64,000 nt of DNA from Bolinopsis microptera (GCF_026151205.1 NC_087073.1:16325837-16389836), one strand, 5' to 3'; positions 35,317 to 47,033 are shown, counted from the first letter of the stretch. The notes: a model not told the origin generated them from the letters alone. Made by a program: numbers and translations.

Positions 35317-36081
35317 ACAGCACAATATTGAACCGAGAGAGTACCAGGTAACAGAGCACAATATTGAACTTAGAGAGTACCAGGTAACAGAGCACAATAT
35401 TGAACTGAGAGAGTACCAGGTAACAGAGCACAATATTGAACTGAGAGAGTACCAGGTAACAGAGCACAATATTGAACTTAGAGAGTATCAGGTAACAAAG
35501 CACAATATTGAACTGAGAGAGGACCAGGTAACAGAGCACAACATTGAACTGAGAGTACCAGGTAACAGAGCACAATATTGAACTTAGAGAGTACCAGGTA
35601 ACAAAGCACAATATTGAACATAGAGAGTACCAGGTAACAGAGCACAATATTGAACTTAAAGAGTACCAGGTAACAGAGCACAATATTAAACTTAAAGAGT
35701 ACCAGGTAACAGAGCACAATATTGAACTTAAAGAGTACCAAGTAACAGAGCACAATATTGAACATAGAGAGGACCAAGTAACAGAGCACAACATTGAACT
35801 GAGAGTACCAGGTAACAGAGCACAATATTGAACTTAGAGAGTACCAGGTAACAAAGCACAATATTGAACATAGAGAGTACCAAGTAACAGAGCACAATAT
35901 TGAACATAGAGAGTACCAGGTAACAGAGCACAATATTGAACTGAGAGAGTACCAGGTAACAGAGCACAATATTGAACATAGAGAGTACCAAGTAACAGAG
36001 CACAATATTGAACATAGAGAGTACCAGGTAACAGAGCACAATATTGAACTGAGAGAGTACCAGGTAACAGAGCACAATATA
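35317..36081. repeat. 36 bp minisatellite, about 21 units
   Basis: The unit begins CAGAGCACAATATTGAAC and continues with TTAGAGAGTACCAGGTAA. Variants (CTTAGAG, CTGAGAG, CATAGAG, CTTAAAG) alternate. Two 34 bp units (near 35540 and 35790) shift frame and lie 250 bp apart, marking a higher-order repeat of seven units. The 12-codon period keeps several frames open on both strands (TEHNIELREYQV plus; CSVTWYSLSSIL minus). There is no start context, and the frames break at the 34 bp units, so I read it as non-coding. Confidence 0.88.
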
Positions 36082-36195
36082 ATCAGTTATTACACTTTTC
36101 AATATGTTTGTATTCTATATTTCTATTGCTCGCTTATCAGTTGCTTAACACTACGTTGATAAGACTAATTGCTTGTTTTATCAGTGGCGTGTTTT

Positions 36196-36512
36196 TATGA
36201 TGTACAAATCGGAGAAATACAAGAATTACAAGCTCGATGAAGTGATAGATGATGGAGTTGAGTGAATTAGGAAAACTCTCGGGCTTGTTAAAGCAGGACA
36301 TGTTAATGCTTCACAATCAGTGTGTTTTACTGGTCGTAAGGAAATCTCCAGCCATGTCATGTCTAAAAGTTTTGAGGCTGCGTTGAGAATTGTTTATGGA
36401 TAATCAAAGTACATTGATCAGTTGGAGAAAGCTAATCAGAAACACCAGTCCGATGTGATTGACAGTCAGGGAACCATCGTTGATTTACAGAAAGAGCTGC
36501 TAGCTGCCAAGT
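36196..36512 (+). pseudogene. Broken coding remnant next to the minisatellite
   Basis: One frame reads MMYKSEKYKNYKLDEVIDDG, then a TGA, then a stretch with VKAGHVNASQSVCFTGRKEI, a TAA, then SKYIDQLEKANQKHQSDVID and QKELLAAK before a final TAA. The last part is coiled-coil-like. Two in-frame stops in otherwise good codon usage indicate a decayed gene or retroelement ORF. The bases right after it (AAGTAACAGAGCACAATATT) match the minisatellite unit. The family is not recognised. Confidence 0.5.
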
Positions 36513-37007
36513 AACAGAGCACAATATTGAACATAGAAAAGACCACAATTCCAGTCAACCGACTCCTAACTACGACATCCAGGGACACATTTACACCAGA
36601 TACCTCCTCCTCACAATAACACGCGTATAATTGGTATCATCATTAGTCGTTGCAGTAGTTAAAGGGTAGCTACTTATTGTAAAGTGGTAACGGTGCCTGA
36701 GTATTTACAAAGTGCCAAATGTTGCTAATCGCCAGGGTTGTGATTAGAGGGCACACCTGGTGAACGTTTAGATGCTGATAAGTTCCGGTTTTAAGGCTGG
36801 ATAAGTGGCTGGAGGATACGTATTACGTAATTCTACGTGTTTGATATTGGGCAATATATTGTCATGTTTTCATCCCATGATCATCTCAATTTTAGATATA
36901 TTATTGCCTCCCTCAATTTTGCCCTATGGATAAAACAGATAAGAAATAAAACAAATTTATTTTCGATGCAATACATTTCAATTCATATTTGGATAGTAGT
37001 ATATAAA
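36513..37007. other. PLAT gene 3' flank
   Basis: It starts with one isolated minisatellite unit (36513-36535). AATAAA on the minus strand at 36956-36961 lies about 50 bp past the PLAT stop and is its likely poly-A signal. Nothing else is recognised. Confidence 0.5.
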
Positions 37008-37793
37008 TCATGAGCAGAGTTTGAGAGTGGATTTTCCCTCCCGTTGATCAGTGGACAGCCACGCTTCATTCTCGTTCCGGAAATACTTGGGGTGTCTTAG
37101 ATCCTGGCTGTGTACCTCGATCATCTCGAACAGCCACTTGTCATCACCATCAACCATCACCTCGATACACTTTATCTTACCCACGTCAGCCAGCCCTTGG
37201 AACACAAACATGTCTTGTCTGCCTTTCTCGAAGTTGTTCCTCGCGGGATCGAACAGGTATCCGGTCGTCGCTGAGCGGCTCTTCTTTCCTTTTCTCCCGA
37301 TTATTGTCAGTCTTGGATAGATGTTGTCAGAACCACCGTGGAGGTCGGTGGAGGTTGTGGTAGTGATGTAGTAAGTCTGAGTTCCTTGCTCACACAGCTT
37401 CAGTTCAGATACTCCCTCGCTGGGCGTGCTTGAAAGGAACATGCCCTGGTTGTAGAAGTAGACTTTATCCTGGGAGGCGCTGCTCGATGCCACTGCTTTG
37501 TCCATCATCCATTTGTCGGGAGTGTTTGTTGAGAGCACTATACATTGTATTTTGCCAACATTTTCCATCGAATGTGCGGTGAAGGTATCGGTGTGGCCTC
37601 TCTGGAAATCATTTCTGTGTGGGTCATCTAGGCTCCCGAAGTTGACGACTTTTCCGTTTTTACCAACAAGCTTAGCAAATATGTTGCCGTCAGTTTCTGC
37701 ATTCTGTCTCCATCCGGTTCTTATCTCCAGTTTGTACTCTATTCCAAAAGATTGGGCCACGCAAATTGCTAAAAGAGCAAACTGAAGCTTCAT
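37008..37793 (-). CDS. Secreted protein of two PLAT/LH2 domains
   Basis: The single-exon frame of 261 residues is intact. Residues 1-17 (MKLQFALLAICVAQSFG) form a signal peptide. Two PLAT/LH2 beta-sandwich domains follow: about 19-133 (YKLEIRTGW ... FGSLDDPHRNDFQRGHTDTF ... ELKLC) and about 139-260 (YYITTTTSTD ... YLFDPARNNFEKGRQDMF ... TLKLC). Both keep the 'NxFxRGxxDxF' and 'VGKI.CI' signatures of the fold and end in a Leu-Lys-Leu-Cys strand. There is no lipoxygenase or other catalytic domain, so it is probably an extracellular lipid- or protein-binding factor. A TATA-like site and a poly-A signal frame it as a compact gene. No disruption is seen. Confidence 0.88.
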   Translation of the reverse strand: MKLQFALLAICVAQSFGIEYKLEIRTGWRQNAETDGNIFAKLVGKNGKVVNFGSLDDPHRNDFQRGHTDTFTAHSMENVGKIQCIVLSTNTPDKWMMDKAVASSSASQDKVYFYNQGMFLSSTPSEGVSELKLCEQGTQTYYITTTTSTDLHGGSDNIYPRLTIIGRKGKKSRSATTGYLFDPARNNFEKGRQDMFVFQGLADVGKIKCIEVMVDGDDKWLFEMIEVHSQDLRHPKYFRNENEAWLSTDQREGKSTLKLCS

Positions 37794-37864
37794 GATCGAT
37801 GAAGCAGGTTGAGAAATAACGAATTTGCCTCGACGAATGCAACTTAGCCAGCTTTAGAATTGAA

Positions 37865-37870
37865 TATATA
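37865..37870 (-). promoter_or_regulatory. TATA-like box of the PLAT gene
   Basis: TATATAT on the minus strand lies about 75 bp before the PLAT start codon. That would place the transcription start near 37838 with a 5' UTR of about 45 bases. This is inferred from position only. Confidence 0.35.
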
Positions 37871-38787
37871 GTCAGTGAAGTGAAACAATTACGACTACAA
37901 ACCTGTTTATCACATGTAACAAGTGAACTAATCACATAGAACATCATATGAATTATCAATCGAGAATTGAATATGGTAGAGAAATAATTGTTTGCATAAT
38001 GAGATGCGAACTTGATCAGAAAACAAATTATAGTTCTGGCATCTATTTTATGTGAGTGTTGGAGTTCAACGAATTGCACACTGTAAATCGAAATCGCGTG
38101 GTTACAATTATAGAAAAGGCAAAAAACAAATTCAAAATTAAGGATTAGGCGAAAATCTATTACACATCAAGGAAAGAAGGGAACACAAATTATCGGTCGT
38201 AAATTCTGGCGCATTTTGTTCACCTCGTGAAAGTAAGCTATTTTCACCCATTGCATATCCAATATCTTAGCCGATCAAAATTCGGCAAATAAAGTAAATA
38301 GTTATTGTTCTATAACATTGAAATAAATGCTTATAACTCAGCTCTTTAAAAGAATATAGGGCACAAATATTTTTCAATATAAAAAGAAGCTTTACTCATA
38401 CTGCTTTACGCTACAAAACACATAATTATAGCTAATAATATTAACACATTTGTCCAATTGTCCATATAATAGAAAATGATTGGTCACCTCAGATTCTGCT
38501 TTCTCGTGGAATGAACTTCAAGTGCAAGTTTATAGGTTTCTGTATCATTGCACACATACGAGTCAAATTCTCCGGCTGATGAGTGATGAGCTACCAGTTA
38601 CAATACCAATTTTGATTCACGGTGCCAATCCTTCACAGCTCGGCAAGGCCCAGTCATGTGCATTTTGCCGATCTAGCGAAGTGGTTGCGTGAAACATTAT
38701 TGTCTGCGCGGCACAGCCCAGTAGCGCTAGGGGGTGCACGATGAAATTAAACTTGCTCGGATTTCCAAAATTTTTGTGCTAAAAAAC
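37871..38787. other. Intergenic, no gene recognised
   Basis: AT-rich spacer. A 70-codon plus frame at 38480-38692 has no recognisable features. Confidence 0.45.
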
Positions 38788-38873
38788 TTAACGGGTGATA
38801 CTCGTAAAATATTTGTTCCATCGACGAGTCCAACTCGGCGCGCGTCCTGGTAGGCCGGTTATAAACCTACAAT
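38788..38873 (+). mobile_element. Hairpin element family H, copy
   Basis: ACGGGTGATACTCGTAAAAT through GGTTATAAACCTAC, with CGACGAGTCCAACTCGGCG in the middle. It is slightly shortened (the CAGGAC arm is lost) compared with 39404 and 29152. Confidence 0.6.
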
Positions 38874-39064
38874 AAAATTGTCATACGTAGTATGACCCGC
38901 CGCGCACGAGTGCGCGGCTCGCCTGTATACAACAATAAAAAACCATCCAATGGTCAGCGCTCGCGTCTTATTATACGGTCGATGGCGCACGGCTTAGTAG
39001 TGGATCGCGCTACATAAAAATCATCGCTGAGCTGCAAAGGCCAGAATTGACATCACGAATCAAG

Positions 39065-39185
39065 TTGTAGCGCGATGCGTTACTGTGCCGCGCCGCGCAC
39101 TCAATGAGGCTTCTCACAGCGACCTGGCTAGATCGGCGAGATGCGCTATTGTGCCGCGCCGAGCTGCCATGAATTGACATCGTCA
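39065..39185 (+). repeat. GC-rich repeat GCGCGATGCG...GCCGCGCC
   Basis: Two tandem-related blocks here (TAGCGCGATGCGTTACTGTG and GGCGAGATGCGCTATTGTGC, each followed by CCGCGCC). The same pair reappears at 52064-52190 and a fragment at 52675-52710. Each ends near GAATTGACATCGTCAATTAA. It is CpG-rich and non-coding, and located just outside both ends of the large palindrome. Confidence 0.6.
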
Positions 39186-39403
39186 ATTAAGAATCAAGCT
39201 ATTATACTAGCAAAATTTACGTTTCGTTAAAATAGTGTTTTTAAATTTGGGTCAATGTAAATTATAAATTTTCCTAAAAAGTTTTATTTTGGGCCGAATA
39301 CAAAATAAAAGTTTCCAACTTTAAACTTTAATTTTGCAAATTATATTTCTTTGATTGGTTGCGCTGAAATGTGCAAGTGTCACGCGCATAAAGCTTGGAA
39401 TTT

Positions 39404-39495
39404 AACGGGTGATACTCGTAAAATATTTGTTTCAGTTATCAGGACCGTCGACGAGTCCAACTCGGCGCGTGTCCTGGTAGGTTATAAACCTACAA
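39404..39495 (+). mobile_element. Hairpin element family H, full copy
   Basis: TTAACGGGTGATACTCGTAA ... CAGGACCGTCGACGAGTCC ... GTGTCCTGGTAGGTTATAAACCTAC (broken here for length). The CAGGAC/GTCCTG and CGAGT/ACTCG stems are intact, as at 29152-29245. Confidence 0.65.
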
Positions 39496-39538
39496 CTTGG
39501 AATGTGCCACTGATCATGTAATCACGAATTAGTAAATT

Positions 39539-39603
39539 TTAACAGGCGATACTCGTAAAATATTTGTATCAAGTATTCAAGACCGTCGACAAGTCCAACT
39601 CGG
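39539..39603 (+). mobile_element. Hairpin element family H, 5' half, cut by the large palindrome
   Basis: It reads ACAGGCGATACTCGTAAAAT through GTCCAACTCGG and stops where the palindrome begins (CTCGACACAGGAGGAGC). The matching 3' part (ACTGGTAGGTT) appears right after the palindrome's far end at 52051. This suggests the palindrome inserted into this copy. Confidence 0.5.
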
Positions 39604-39634
39604 CTCGACACAGGAGGAGCCAAGTGCAAAGAAA

Positions 39635-39838
39635 CTGTCACTAACTGCTACAAACTGTCACTAACTGCCACAAACTGCCACTAACTGCCACAAACTGCCA
39701 CTAACTGCTACAAACTGCCACTAACTGCCACTAACTGCCACTAACTGCTACAATCGCGCCCACGCATTTGCGCGCGACAGTAGCAGTTAGTGGCAGTTAG
39801 TGGCAGTTAGTGGCAGTTAGTAGCAGTTAGTGGCAGTT
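39635..39838. repeat. Subterminal array of CTGCCACTAACTGCCACAAA type, left
   Basis: CTGCYACTAA/CTGCYACAAA decamers run to about 39750. A GC-rich spacer (CGCGCCCACGCATTTGCGCG) follows, then inverted units (GCAGTTAGTG). The array is itself palindromic and mirrored by 51775-52035. Confidence 0.85.
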
Positions 39839-41730
39839 TTTATGCGCGTCGGGATTTCAAATCGAGCGCTCATCAATTTTTATAATAGCAAGTCCGCAGC
39901 GTTTAGAGCTGCATTGTTGATTATTGGGCAGCGCTCAGCCTGTCATTCCGCCGAATCTCTATTCATTAATGAACATGATAGCCTGAGGTTCCCAGGTAAC
40001 ATTGTTGACTAAACCAGACTGTGCACGTTGTGCTAGATGTCAAATGTTGCAGATAGCGTATACGTTTTTTAAAACTATGTTTTGATTTGATTTGACTTGA
40101 CTTAACTTGTAGTAAACGGTCGGCCGTTTTACAACACGGCAATATGACTGCTTGTGTTAGTTTCGACACTAAATATTTTGTTCTCGCTGCATGAGTATAT
40201 AAATGTTTGATATGAATTATGAAATGAGAAGTCGTGTATTATGTAATATAATAGATTCAGAAGACTCGTAAATGTGCAAGTATATGAATATTTATATTAT
40301 ATCATATCCATTGAATTATATTCATGGGACCAGCAAAAGCAAACAGCATTTATTTTTATTTATGATAAGATGATAAGTTCATTATGAGCAATTTTTAATT
40401 TAGTTCGTATCAGGCTAGGAGTCTAGTAATCGAGTTTTATTTGTGAATAAAAAAACTTCTCTACGGTATTAGGAAAACTGCTGTGATAGACCGGAGTGCA
40501 GCAAAAAATTTAATAGCTTGTCCTGGACCGAATTCTACCAAATATTTACTACAAGTATGACACTTTTCGGATTTAGAAGGGTGCTGTCCAGACTATGAGT
40601 ATGTTAACGGTGCGCGGTGATATCGTTGAAGCTAAAGTCGGCACTAAAAATTAAAGTAAATATACCTCACGCCACACACTAATTGCATACGTTTGTAATT
40701 TTATTGTCTCTTATCAGCTTGCTTATTTCTCCTACCCGAACGCCTAACGGAGAGATTACTTTGTTATTTTACGTATCTGACAGGTAAAAATTAATAACAA
40801 TAAATTTCACCTACTGAACGTATTCATAATATAATATATAATAGAAAAGTTGCTAGTTTGGTTCTCCACCGTGCAATAGGATCTGTTTCACGTTCCGGTT
40901 CACTCTTTAAGATAAAAGCCTCTAATCGATGATTTTGCCCTTATAGCTTAGTTGTACTTGTAGTGAATTCGTACGGAACGTTCACTAAAAATAGTTTGTG
41001 AACGCGTTCGCTAAAAGATTTTAACGTTTGGAACATAAGGAACGTTAAAACAGGGCCTCCCACGGATAAAACAGTTTTGTGCGGAGAAAGAAGTGAAGAG
41101 AGAACGAAGCCAAAGAGTTCTCCGACAATTGTTCCAGCCAGCCTCACCGCAGCAACGCCAACAGCAAGCAGGAACTTATCCTAATCCATGCAACCTATAC
41201 AACGCTGACCAAGAATGGACACAGGACATGCCACGGTACCACTATAATATTTGATTTGATTCTCCGTGATACTGATAGCACTAGCAGTAGCAGAATTTGC
41301 TGCTTATAATTCCTGGGCGTTGCTAAACCTGTCATTCCGCCCTATCTGCTAATGCTATAGACATATTTTTAATCGCCATAATATGTTCAATGTTAAATCA
41401 ATGTGTTTAACTTAATAAATGCAAAAGCCTGAGCGAGGTACCGTACCCAGGTAAATTGATCTTTGCAAGTTGAATTTGCGTTTCTGAAACCACTCTCTGC
41501 ACTGGTAATTGTATTTAAAAGGGAACACAAAATGATGAACGTGACCAAAATTATTCCCCGCGCGACGCGATAGCCGATAACTGATAAGATTCTCTTTCAG
41601 CATTCAGTTTCAGTTAATTCTGGGTAATTCGCGCGTAAAATCGTATTGGCACGTGTGCGTTCCATGTTCTCAGAATTAGGCAACGGTAAGTTTATAATCT
41701 TTAACTTTAACTGTTTGGAAACAGGTGTTG

Positions 41731-41964
41731 TTATTTTATGCTGGGAATCCCAAAAAGTGCTTGATCGGCCAGTTCATCATTGTGTCTCGCTAAATACTTG
41801 GCTAGTTTCATTATGCTTCGACTAATCATCACTGTTGGCTTGGGGATGGTATTCAACTGTTGAGGGCCTACTGTAACAGCCATTGATACGCTTATAGTTA
41901 TCAAACAGCAACTAACCGATATCCAATGGGTCTCAGCCATAGATTTAGAACAATATAGGCTCAA
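41731..41964 (-). other. Open frame kept in both palindrome arms (frame A, left)
   Basis: 77 codons reading outward, containing MAETHWISVS, VGPQQLNTIPKPTVMISRSI and HNDELADQALFGIPSIK. The mirrored frame at 50379-50606 has the same stop and nearly the same residues. No domain is recognised; it may be an exon of an unknown transposon gene. Confidence 0.3.
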
Positions 41965-42074
41965 CGGTGGCTCGGAAAAGTATAATCTTCATGGTATGGT
42001 CTTATATATGATTTTGGTCTATTAGAACGAGTTTTAAGTGAAATATATCCTGGACCAGAGATGATTATGAATAA

Positions 42075-42428
42075 AAAAATACTTCAGTTCGTGAAACTGA
42101 CTTTTTAGATATTAGTCTTACTATCACTATCAATATTTATAAGGGAAAATTTTTTTTAAAACTTTACGACAAGAGGAACGATTATAATTTTGATGTCATT
42201 AATTATCAGTTAGTTCGTTTAGCTCGTATTAATAGTTCTTATAACAGTTTTATTTTGGATTGTAAAAATTTAGTTCGTAAACTTGCACGACAAAGTTTTA
42301 ATATTGCTGCACCTTGCGCAAACGGTTTGAAATCTTTGTCGACAAGTATTTTAACATTTGGGGAAAATTTGGGATTAATTTTACTTCGGAATATGTATTT
42401 TAGCATGACGTGTCATTCTTTTTTTTAG
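42075..42428 (+). pseudogene. Reverse-transcriptase-related fragment in the left arm only
   Basis: An open frame reads ETDFLDISLTITINIYKGKF, LYDKRNDYNFDVIN and YQLVRLARINSSYNSF. It resembles the RT C-terminal region common in invertebrate retroelements ('FLD...LYDKR.DF...QLVR.ARI.S.Y'). The block usually lying between VIN and QLVR seems deleted. The fragment sits in about 700 bp (41988-42690) that is absent from the right arm. The element type is uncertain, possibly Penelope-like. Confidence 0.45.
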
Positions 42429-43265
42429 TTCAGTTCGTTTTCAATTTTGAATCTTAATTTTAATTTTCAGTACGTTTTACCTAACAAAATCATTTTTTAC
42501 TTTTAGCTAGCAGAATGGTTTTCAGATTGCATTAATGAACTGTGCTATGAGCTGGTCCCAAGTCCAGACGCCATTTTATTCTTTGTAATTTTCAATAACC
42601 CTGTCTAGTCATTGACTACTGATTTATGAAATCACTAATCCTTTCGATTTCTGTGCCACTATAACTGCCTTGATTTCATCAGTCCCTATATTGATAGGTT
42701 CATGCGCAAATTTACCTAGTTTAGCCGTCATTAATTTGGTACAGACCACTAAAAATAGTTTGTGAATGCGTTCGCTAAAAGATTTTAACGTTCGCAACAT
42801 AATGGTAAAGGAACGTTAATCAGATTTAGAATATCAACACGTCGACACGCCATCGTTTCCCGCAATTTTACATGTTCTAGATGAGTTAGGAGAGTTTTAG
42901 CGCGCATGCATGCACGTTTCACTTTTCAGGCCCTAAAACTCCGCTATATAGTGTTTCTGGATAGAAGTCGACTATTTATGCTCAATTCTCGAGCCGATAA
43001 TAGTCTTGCTTAGATTTTCAGACAATAGTCTTAAGATTCCAGTTGGTTTCATTGGTGTAATTTATTACAAATATTATCTGTTCGCCTTAAAGTTAGCAAA
43101 TTTTGCTTTTCGCAATTGAAACTATAAAAGCGATATGATTAGTCTTGCCAACAAAAGGTGGCTCGAGCTCCATTCCCCCCTACATTCAGTGGGGTTTTGT
43201 GTTCACCCGGCTTATATATCAGGGATTTGATCAACACACGAATCAGGATGTCTGGAAGGAGTTTC

Positions 43266-43682
43266 GGCAGTATCGAGATAGCCCGACCACTGTCCGCGGA
43301 CAACTGTCCACGAACACCTGTCTACCAGATCATTACTGCATAATGACAGTATCCCCTGAATCAAGCAGGGTTCACATCATCCCCTGAATCAAGCAGGGTT
43401 CACATCATCCCCTGAATCAAGCAGGGTTCACATCATCGCACGCGAATTTCAATCAGCGGTGGTGTCAAGGCTTATTAAACGATTAAGCAACCTTACGGGA
43501 GGCGGTGGGTCCATTAATTTCGTCCATTAGACAGAAGAGTACCATGTCAGGAATTGGAATAGCTGTTGTTGTTGTTGTTGATGATGGCAACTGATAATAC
43601 TTCACCAAAAACGAACGACTTATATACCACATTTTAATCGTAATCATTTATTTCATTGAGCAATCAATATTATTCTACTACT
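43266..43682. mobile_element. 417 bp insertion with 13 bp target duplication
   Basis: TGGAAGGAGTTTC flanks it on both sides (43253-43265 and 43683-43695). The right arm has the empty site with a single copy (complement at about 49862-49875). Inside are three exact 28 bp units (ATCCCCTGAATCAAGCAGGG then TTCACATC) at 43351-43434 and a GTT repeat. There are no inverted termini, so it looks like a SINE or other short retroposon. Confidence 0.7.
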
Positions 43683-43764
43683 TGGAAGGAGTTTCTAGAT
43701 GTCATGGACACGTGGTGTGACGGCGCAACAAAGAAGAAGATACTTTAATTTCGCAGTACACGTT

Positions 43765-43998
43765 CTACCGAGAGAAAAGAGGCTTATTCTCTACTGACGC
43801 TGCCTCAAGTTTTAGCCAAGATTCTGACGGTCCAGTCTCTTGGTGGAGCAACTTCGGTTGAGAGGTACCCGAGGCCGAACTACAGAGTTTTCCAATGAAA
43901 GCGCTGTCGCAATCGACATCAGCCTCACCCTGTGAGACGAATTGGAGCTTGTACGACTGGGTGATAAACAAAAAAAGAAACCGCCCCACAGTTAACAA
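43765..43998 (-). other. Open frame kept in both palindrome arms (frame B, left)
   Basis: It reads FITQSYKLQFVSQGEADVDC, DSAFIGKLCSS and HQETGPSESWLKLEAASVEN. The right-arm mate at 49590-49790 is identical apart from a 6 bp in-frame difference (SSASGT against SSGT). A partial third copy of the adjacent sequence is in the loop at 46370-46515. The function is unknown. Confidence 0.3.
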
Positions 43999-46900
43999 GC
44001 AGCGATACCTTATTATTATTTATGTTATTATATTTATGTTATTATATTTATGTTAACACAAGTTTGCGTCTTATGAAAAATTCACGAATTAAGGAGCAAT
44101 AATTTTATTATTATTTGCTTATTGCTATACTAGTGACTTATTTTTTTTCATTGTTGTTTATTTACTGTCTAATTCCGACAACATAGTTTTATCTCATTGT
44201 ATCCATTTAAAGTTAAAAACGGACATTAAAATGAACGCTCGGAGCCCGGAGGCATTCAAACGTTTACGTACGGGCGTTGACTTGAACGTAAATGGGCAGA
44301 CTATTTAACTTTAAGGTTAAACGGATATTAATATATGTACGCTATGCCCTAGCTGGGGCCTCTTCTCAGACTCTCGAGCGTTCAATTTGAATTGGTGTCG
44401 ATTCAAAATTAAAGTTAATTAAAGTTCAATAAGATAAACTTATCATTGCTGGTTTGATTTTGGAACCTTCTCTAGACCTAGTAATTTTGGATTCGTAAGT
44501 TATGTGCGAGAATAGCTTCCCAGTCCCACGTCAAAGTGATTTATAGATTATCCTTATTTTTAAGGGAATCGTTAGGTATTCGTATACTTATAGTATAGTT
44601 TTATTATTACACGTACGTGACCAATATTATTCCCCGCGCGATGTTATTACAAATTAGATTCTCTTTCACTTTGATCAGTTTCTTTCAAAAACAGATTCGC
44701 GCGTCAAATATATTTAGTTTGCGCGCTTTTGGTACTCCCAAAAGTACGTCAAAATGTAATTCTGTGAATTGCATTATTATAAATTTATAGTCATAGGTAA
44801 TAGGCTCCATGTTATTGTCCACAGGACTGGTCACCGTTAACCTTGTTTAACTTAAACTGGTCGGAAAACGCTGATGTGTTATGAAAAATAATGTTTATCG
44901 CTTTGCCATTCGGCCGGTAGAATTAGATCAGAAAATCATGCGGATACCGATAAGACGATAAAACAGTTATCGAATTTTATACCTTTACCTAAGGCTAATG
45001 GTGATGCAACGCTAATGGAATACCTTGATCAGAAAGAAGTAAGAACTTTTGCTTTTGGCAAATCTAACAACCACGGAAATTTTCAGCGACATCAACGCTA
45101 AAATCGGAAACGATTTTCACTTCAAGATCTACTTAGAGAAAGTAATGACATGTCGGTGGGGATCGCGACGTGATACAAGTAGTATAGTATGGTATCTACC
45201 TTAAGTTATGGAACTGCTGAAGGTAATTCGTTAGAAGGCTTACATCTCGATCCCGGGGTGCGGATAGAAGAAAAACATTATTTATAGTCTTGGACACTTA
45301 TAACTAGCTGATAGCACAGACTACGTTTTTGTTAGGAAGAATTAGGGTCCGCAAAAGATGACGGTCAGGATAAGTTCTATGTCTGTCATGTACAATATAT
45401 TATTATAGGAGAAACACTTTTGTATAGAGAATAGGTATGCTATAGAAAGATATCATGTACATAAAGGTAAGTATAGGTACTTATTGGTAGAATTGTGGAA
45501 CACAACAAGAAAATTGAGAATAATCTTGTGCGAGGGTAGGGACCCAGATGGCGTTTCTAACCCAAATAAACTTTAAGGAGACTTCTCATCAGTAGCCGCA
45601 CCTGATCCTTAATCGGTTTCTGAACTGGAATTATATGGGCTTCCAGACGGCCAGACCGAGTATTACCATCCCATCCTTCTAGAGTTCATCACAAGTAGCA
45701 CCCACCTTGAAGATCTTTGACACCCAGACACACCCCATTGGCGAACAAACTTTGGATATAATCTTACATGCTCCCGAAGGAATCCCTGGTTTATGGTCTT
45801 TCTCCTCGTCACCAGCACTTTCGCTAGAGTCACCAGCCCTTTCACTGGAGTCATCAGCCCAATCATTGAAGTGTACAGAAGTACAGTTGTGTGTTAGATC
45901 AATTTCTTGGTCTAACATTTAATACTAATTCGTGCGTAAAATCAAATTCGCACGTGTGCACTCAATGCAGTTCTGGTCACGTACCGGTAACTTTAGTCTT
46001 TAACTTAAACTGTTTGGAAAACAGATGTGTACATGAAATATATTAATGTTTATCAGCCGGTAAAGTATTTGGAGGGAAAAATCTCACATACACCAGACGA
46101 AAAATTTGAATGATTGGAGTTACTTTTACTTATCATGTCTAAATATTAATAAGGTTTACTGGCTCAGTTTTTGAATGTATGGGAATGAAAATAATTTCAC
46201 TCGAATTTCGACAGATCTTATACTAACTTGACTGTACTTGTAGCAAACCGCATGACGTTTATTGATCATCAACTTTCAATAGTTCAAAGGTATTTTCATC
46301 CATAATTAATGATGACACATATATCTGTTAATGCTCGATACTTCATTCCGTGTACTATACAGTGTACACAATCATAAGACGCAAACTTGTGTTAACATAA
46401 ATATAATAACATAAATATAATAACATAAATAATAATAAGGTCTCGCTGCTTGTTAACTGTGGGGCGGTTTCTTTTTTGTTTATCACCCAGTCGTACAAGC
46501 TCCAATTCGTCTCATTACGTAGAGATGCTGTGCTGATAGACATTGCGGATGCTGACCATTATACGATAATGAGACTAACATATTTTTTCATTAAATGCCT
46601 AAATTATTAGCATTTAAAATATTTTCTGCTGACACGTGCATGCACGCGCGCTAAAACTCTTCTAACTCATCTAGAACAAGTAAAATTGCGGGAAACGATG
46701 GCGTGTCGACGTGTTAATATTTCAAATCTGATTAACGTTCCTTTACCTTATGTTCCGAACGTTAAATCTTTTAGCGAACGCGTTCACAAACTATTTTTAG
46801 TGAACGTTCCGTACGTTCACTACAACTAAGCCGGGTGTCTATCAAAGTAAATACTCATACTTTGACAATGACATCATATTTGCGGACCCTAATTCTTCCT

Positions 46901-47033
46901 AACAAAAACGTAGTCTGTGCTATCAGCTAGTTATAAGTGTCCAAGACTATAAATAATGTTTTTCTTCTATCCGCACCCCGGGATCGAGATGTAAGCCTTC
47001 TAACGAATTACCTTCAGCAGTTCGGTTCACGTA

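Noticed and set aside
35236..36102. Long open frames on both strands over the 36 bp array (up to 199 codons)
   Set aside because: They arise from a repeat unit divisible by three, occur in several frames at once, and break at the 34 bp units.
39404..39495. Hammerhead ribozyme in the hairpin element
   Set aside because: GACGAGTCC followed by GCGCGTC is suggestive, but the CUGANGA strand reads TCGACGA and the GAAA strand is missing in every copy; the sequence folds better as two nested hairpins.
43351..43434. CRISPR-like array of 28 bp repeats
   Set aside because: The three units are adjacent with no spacers, and the genome is eukaryotic.
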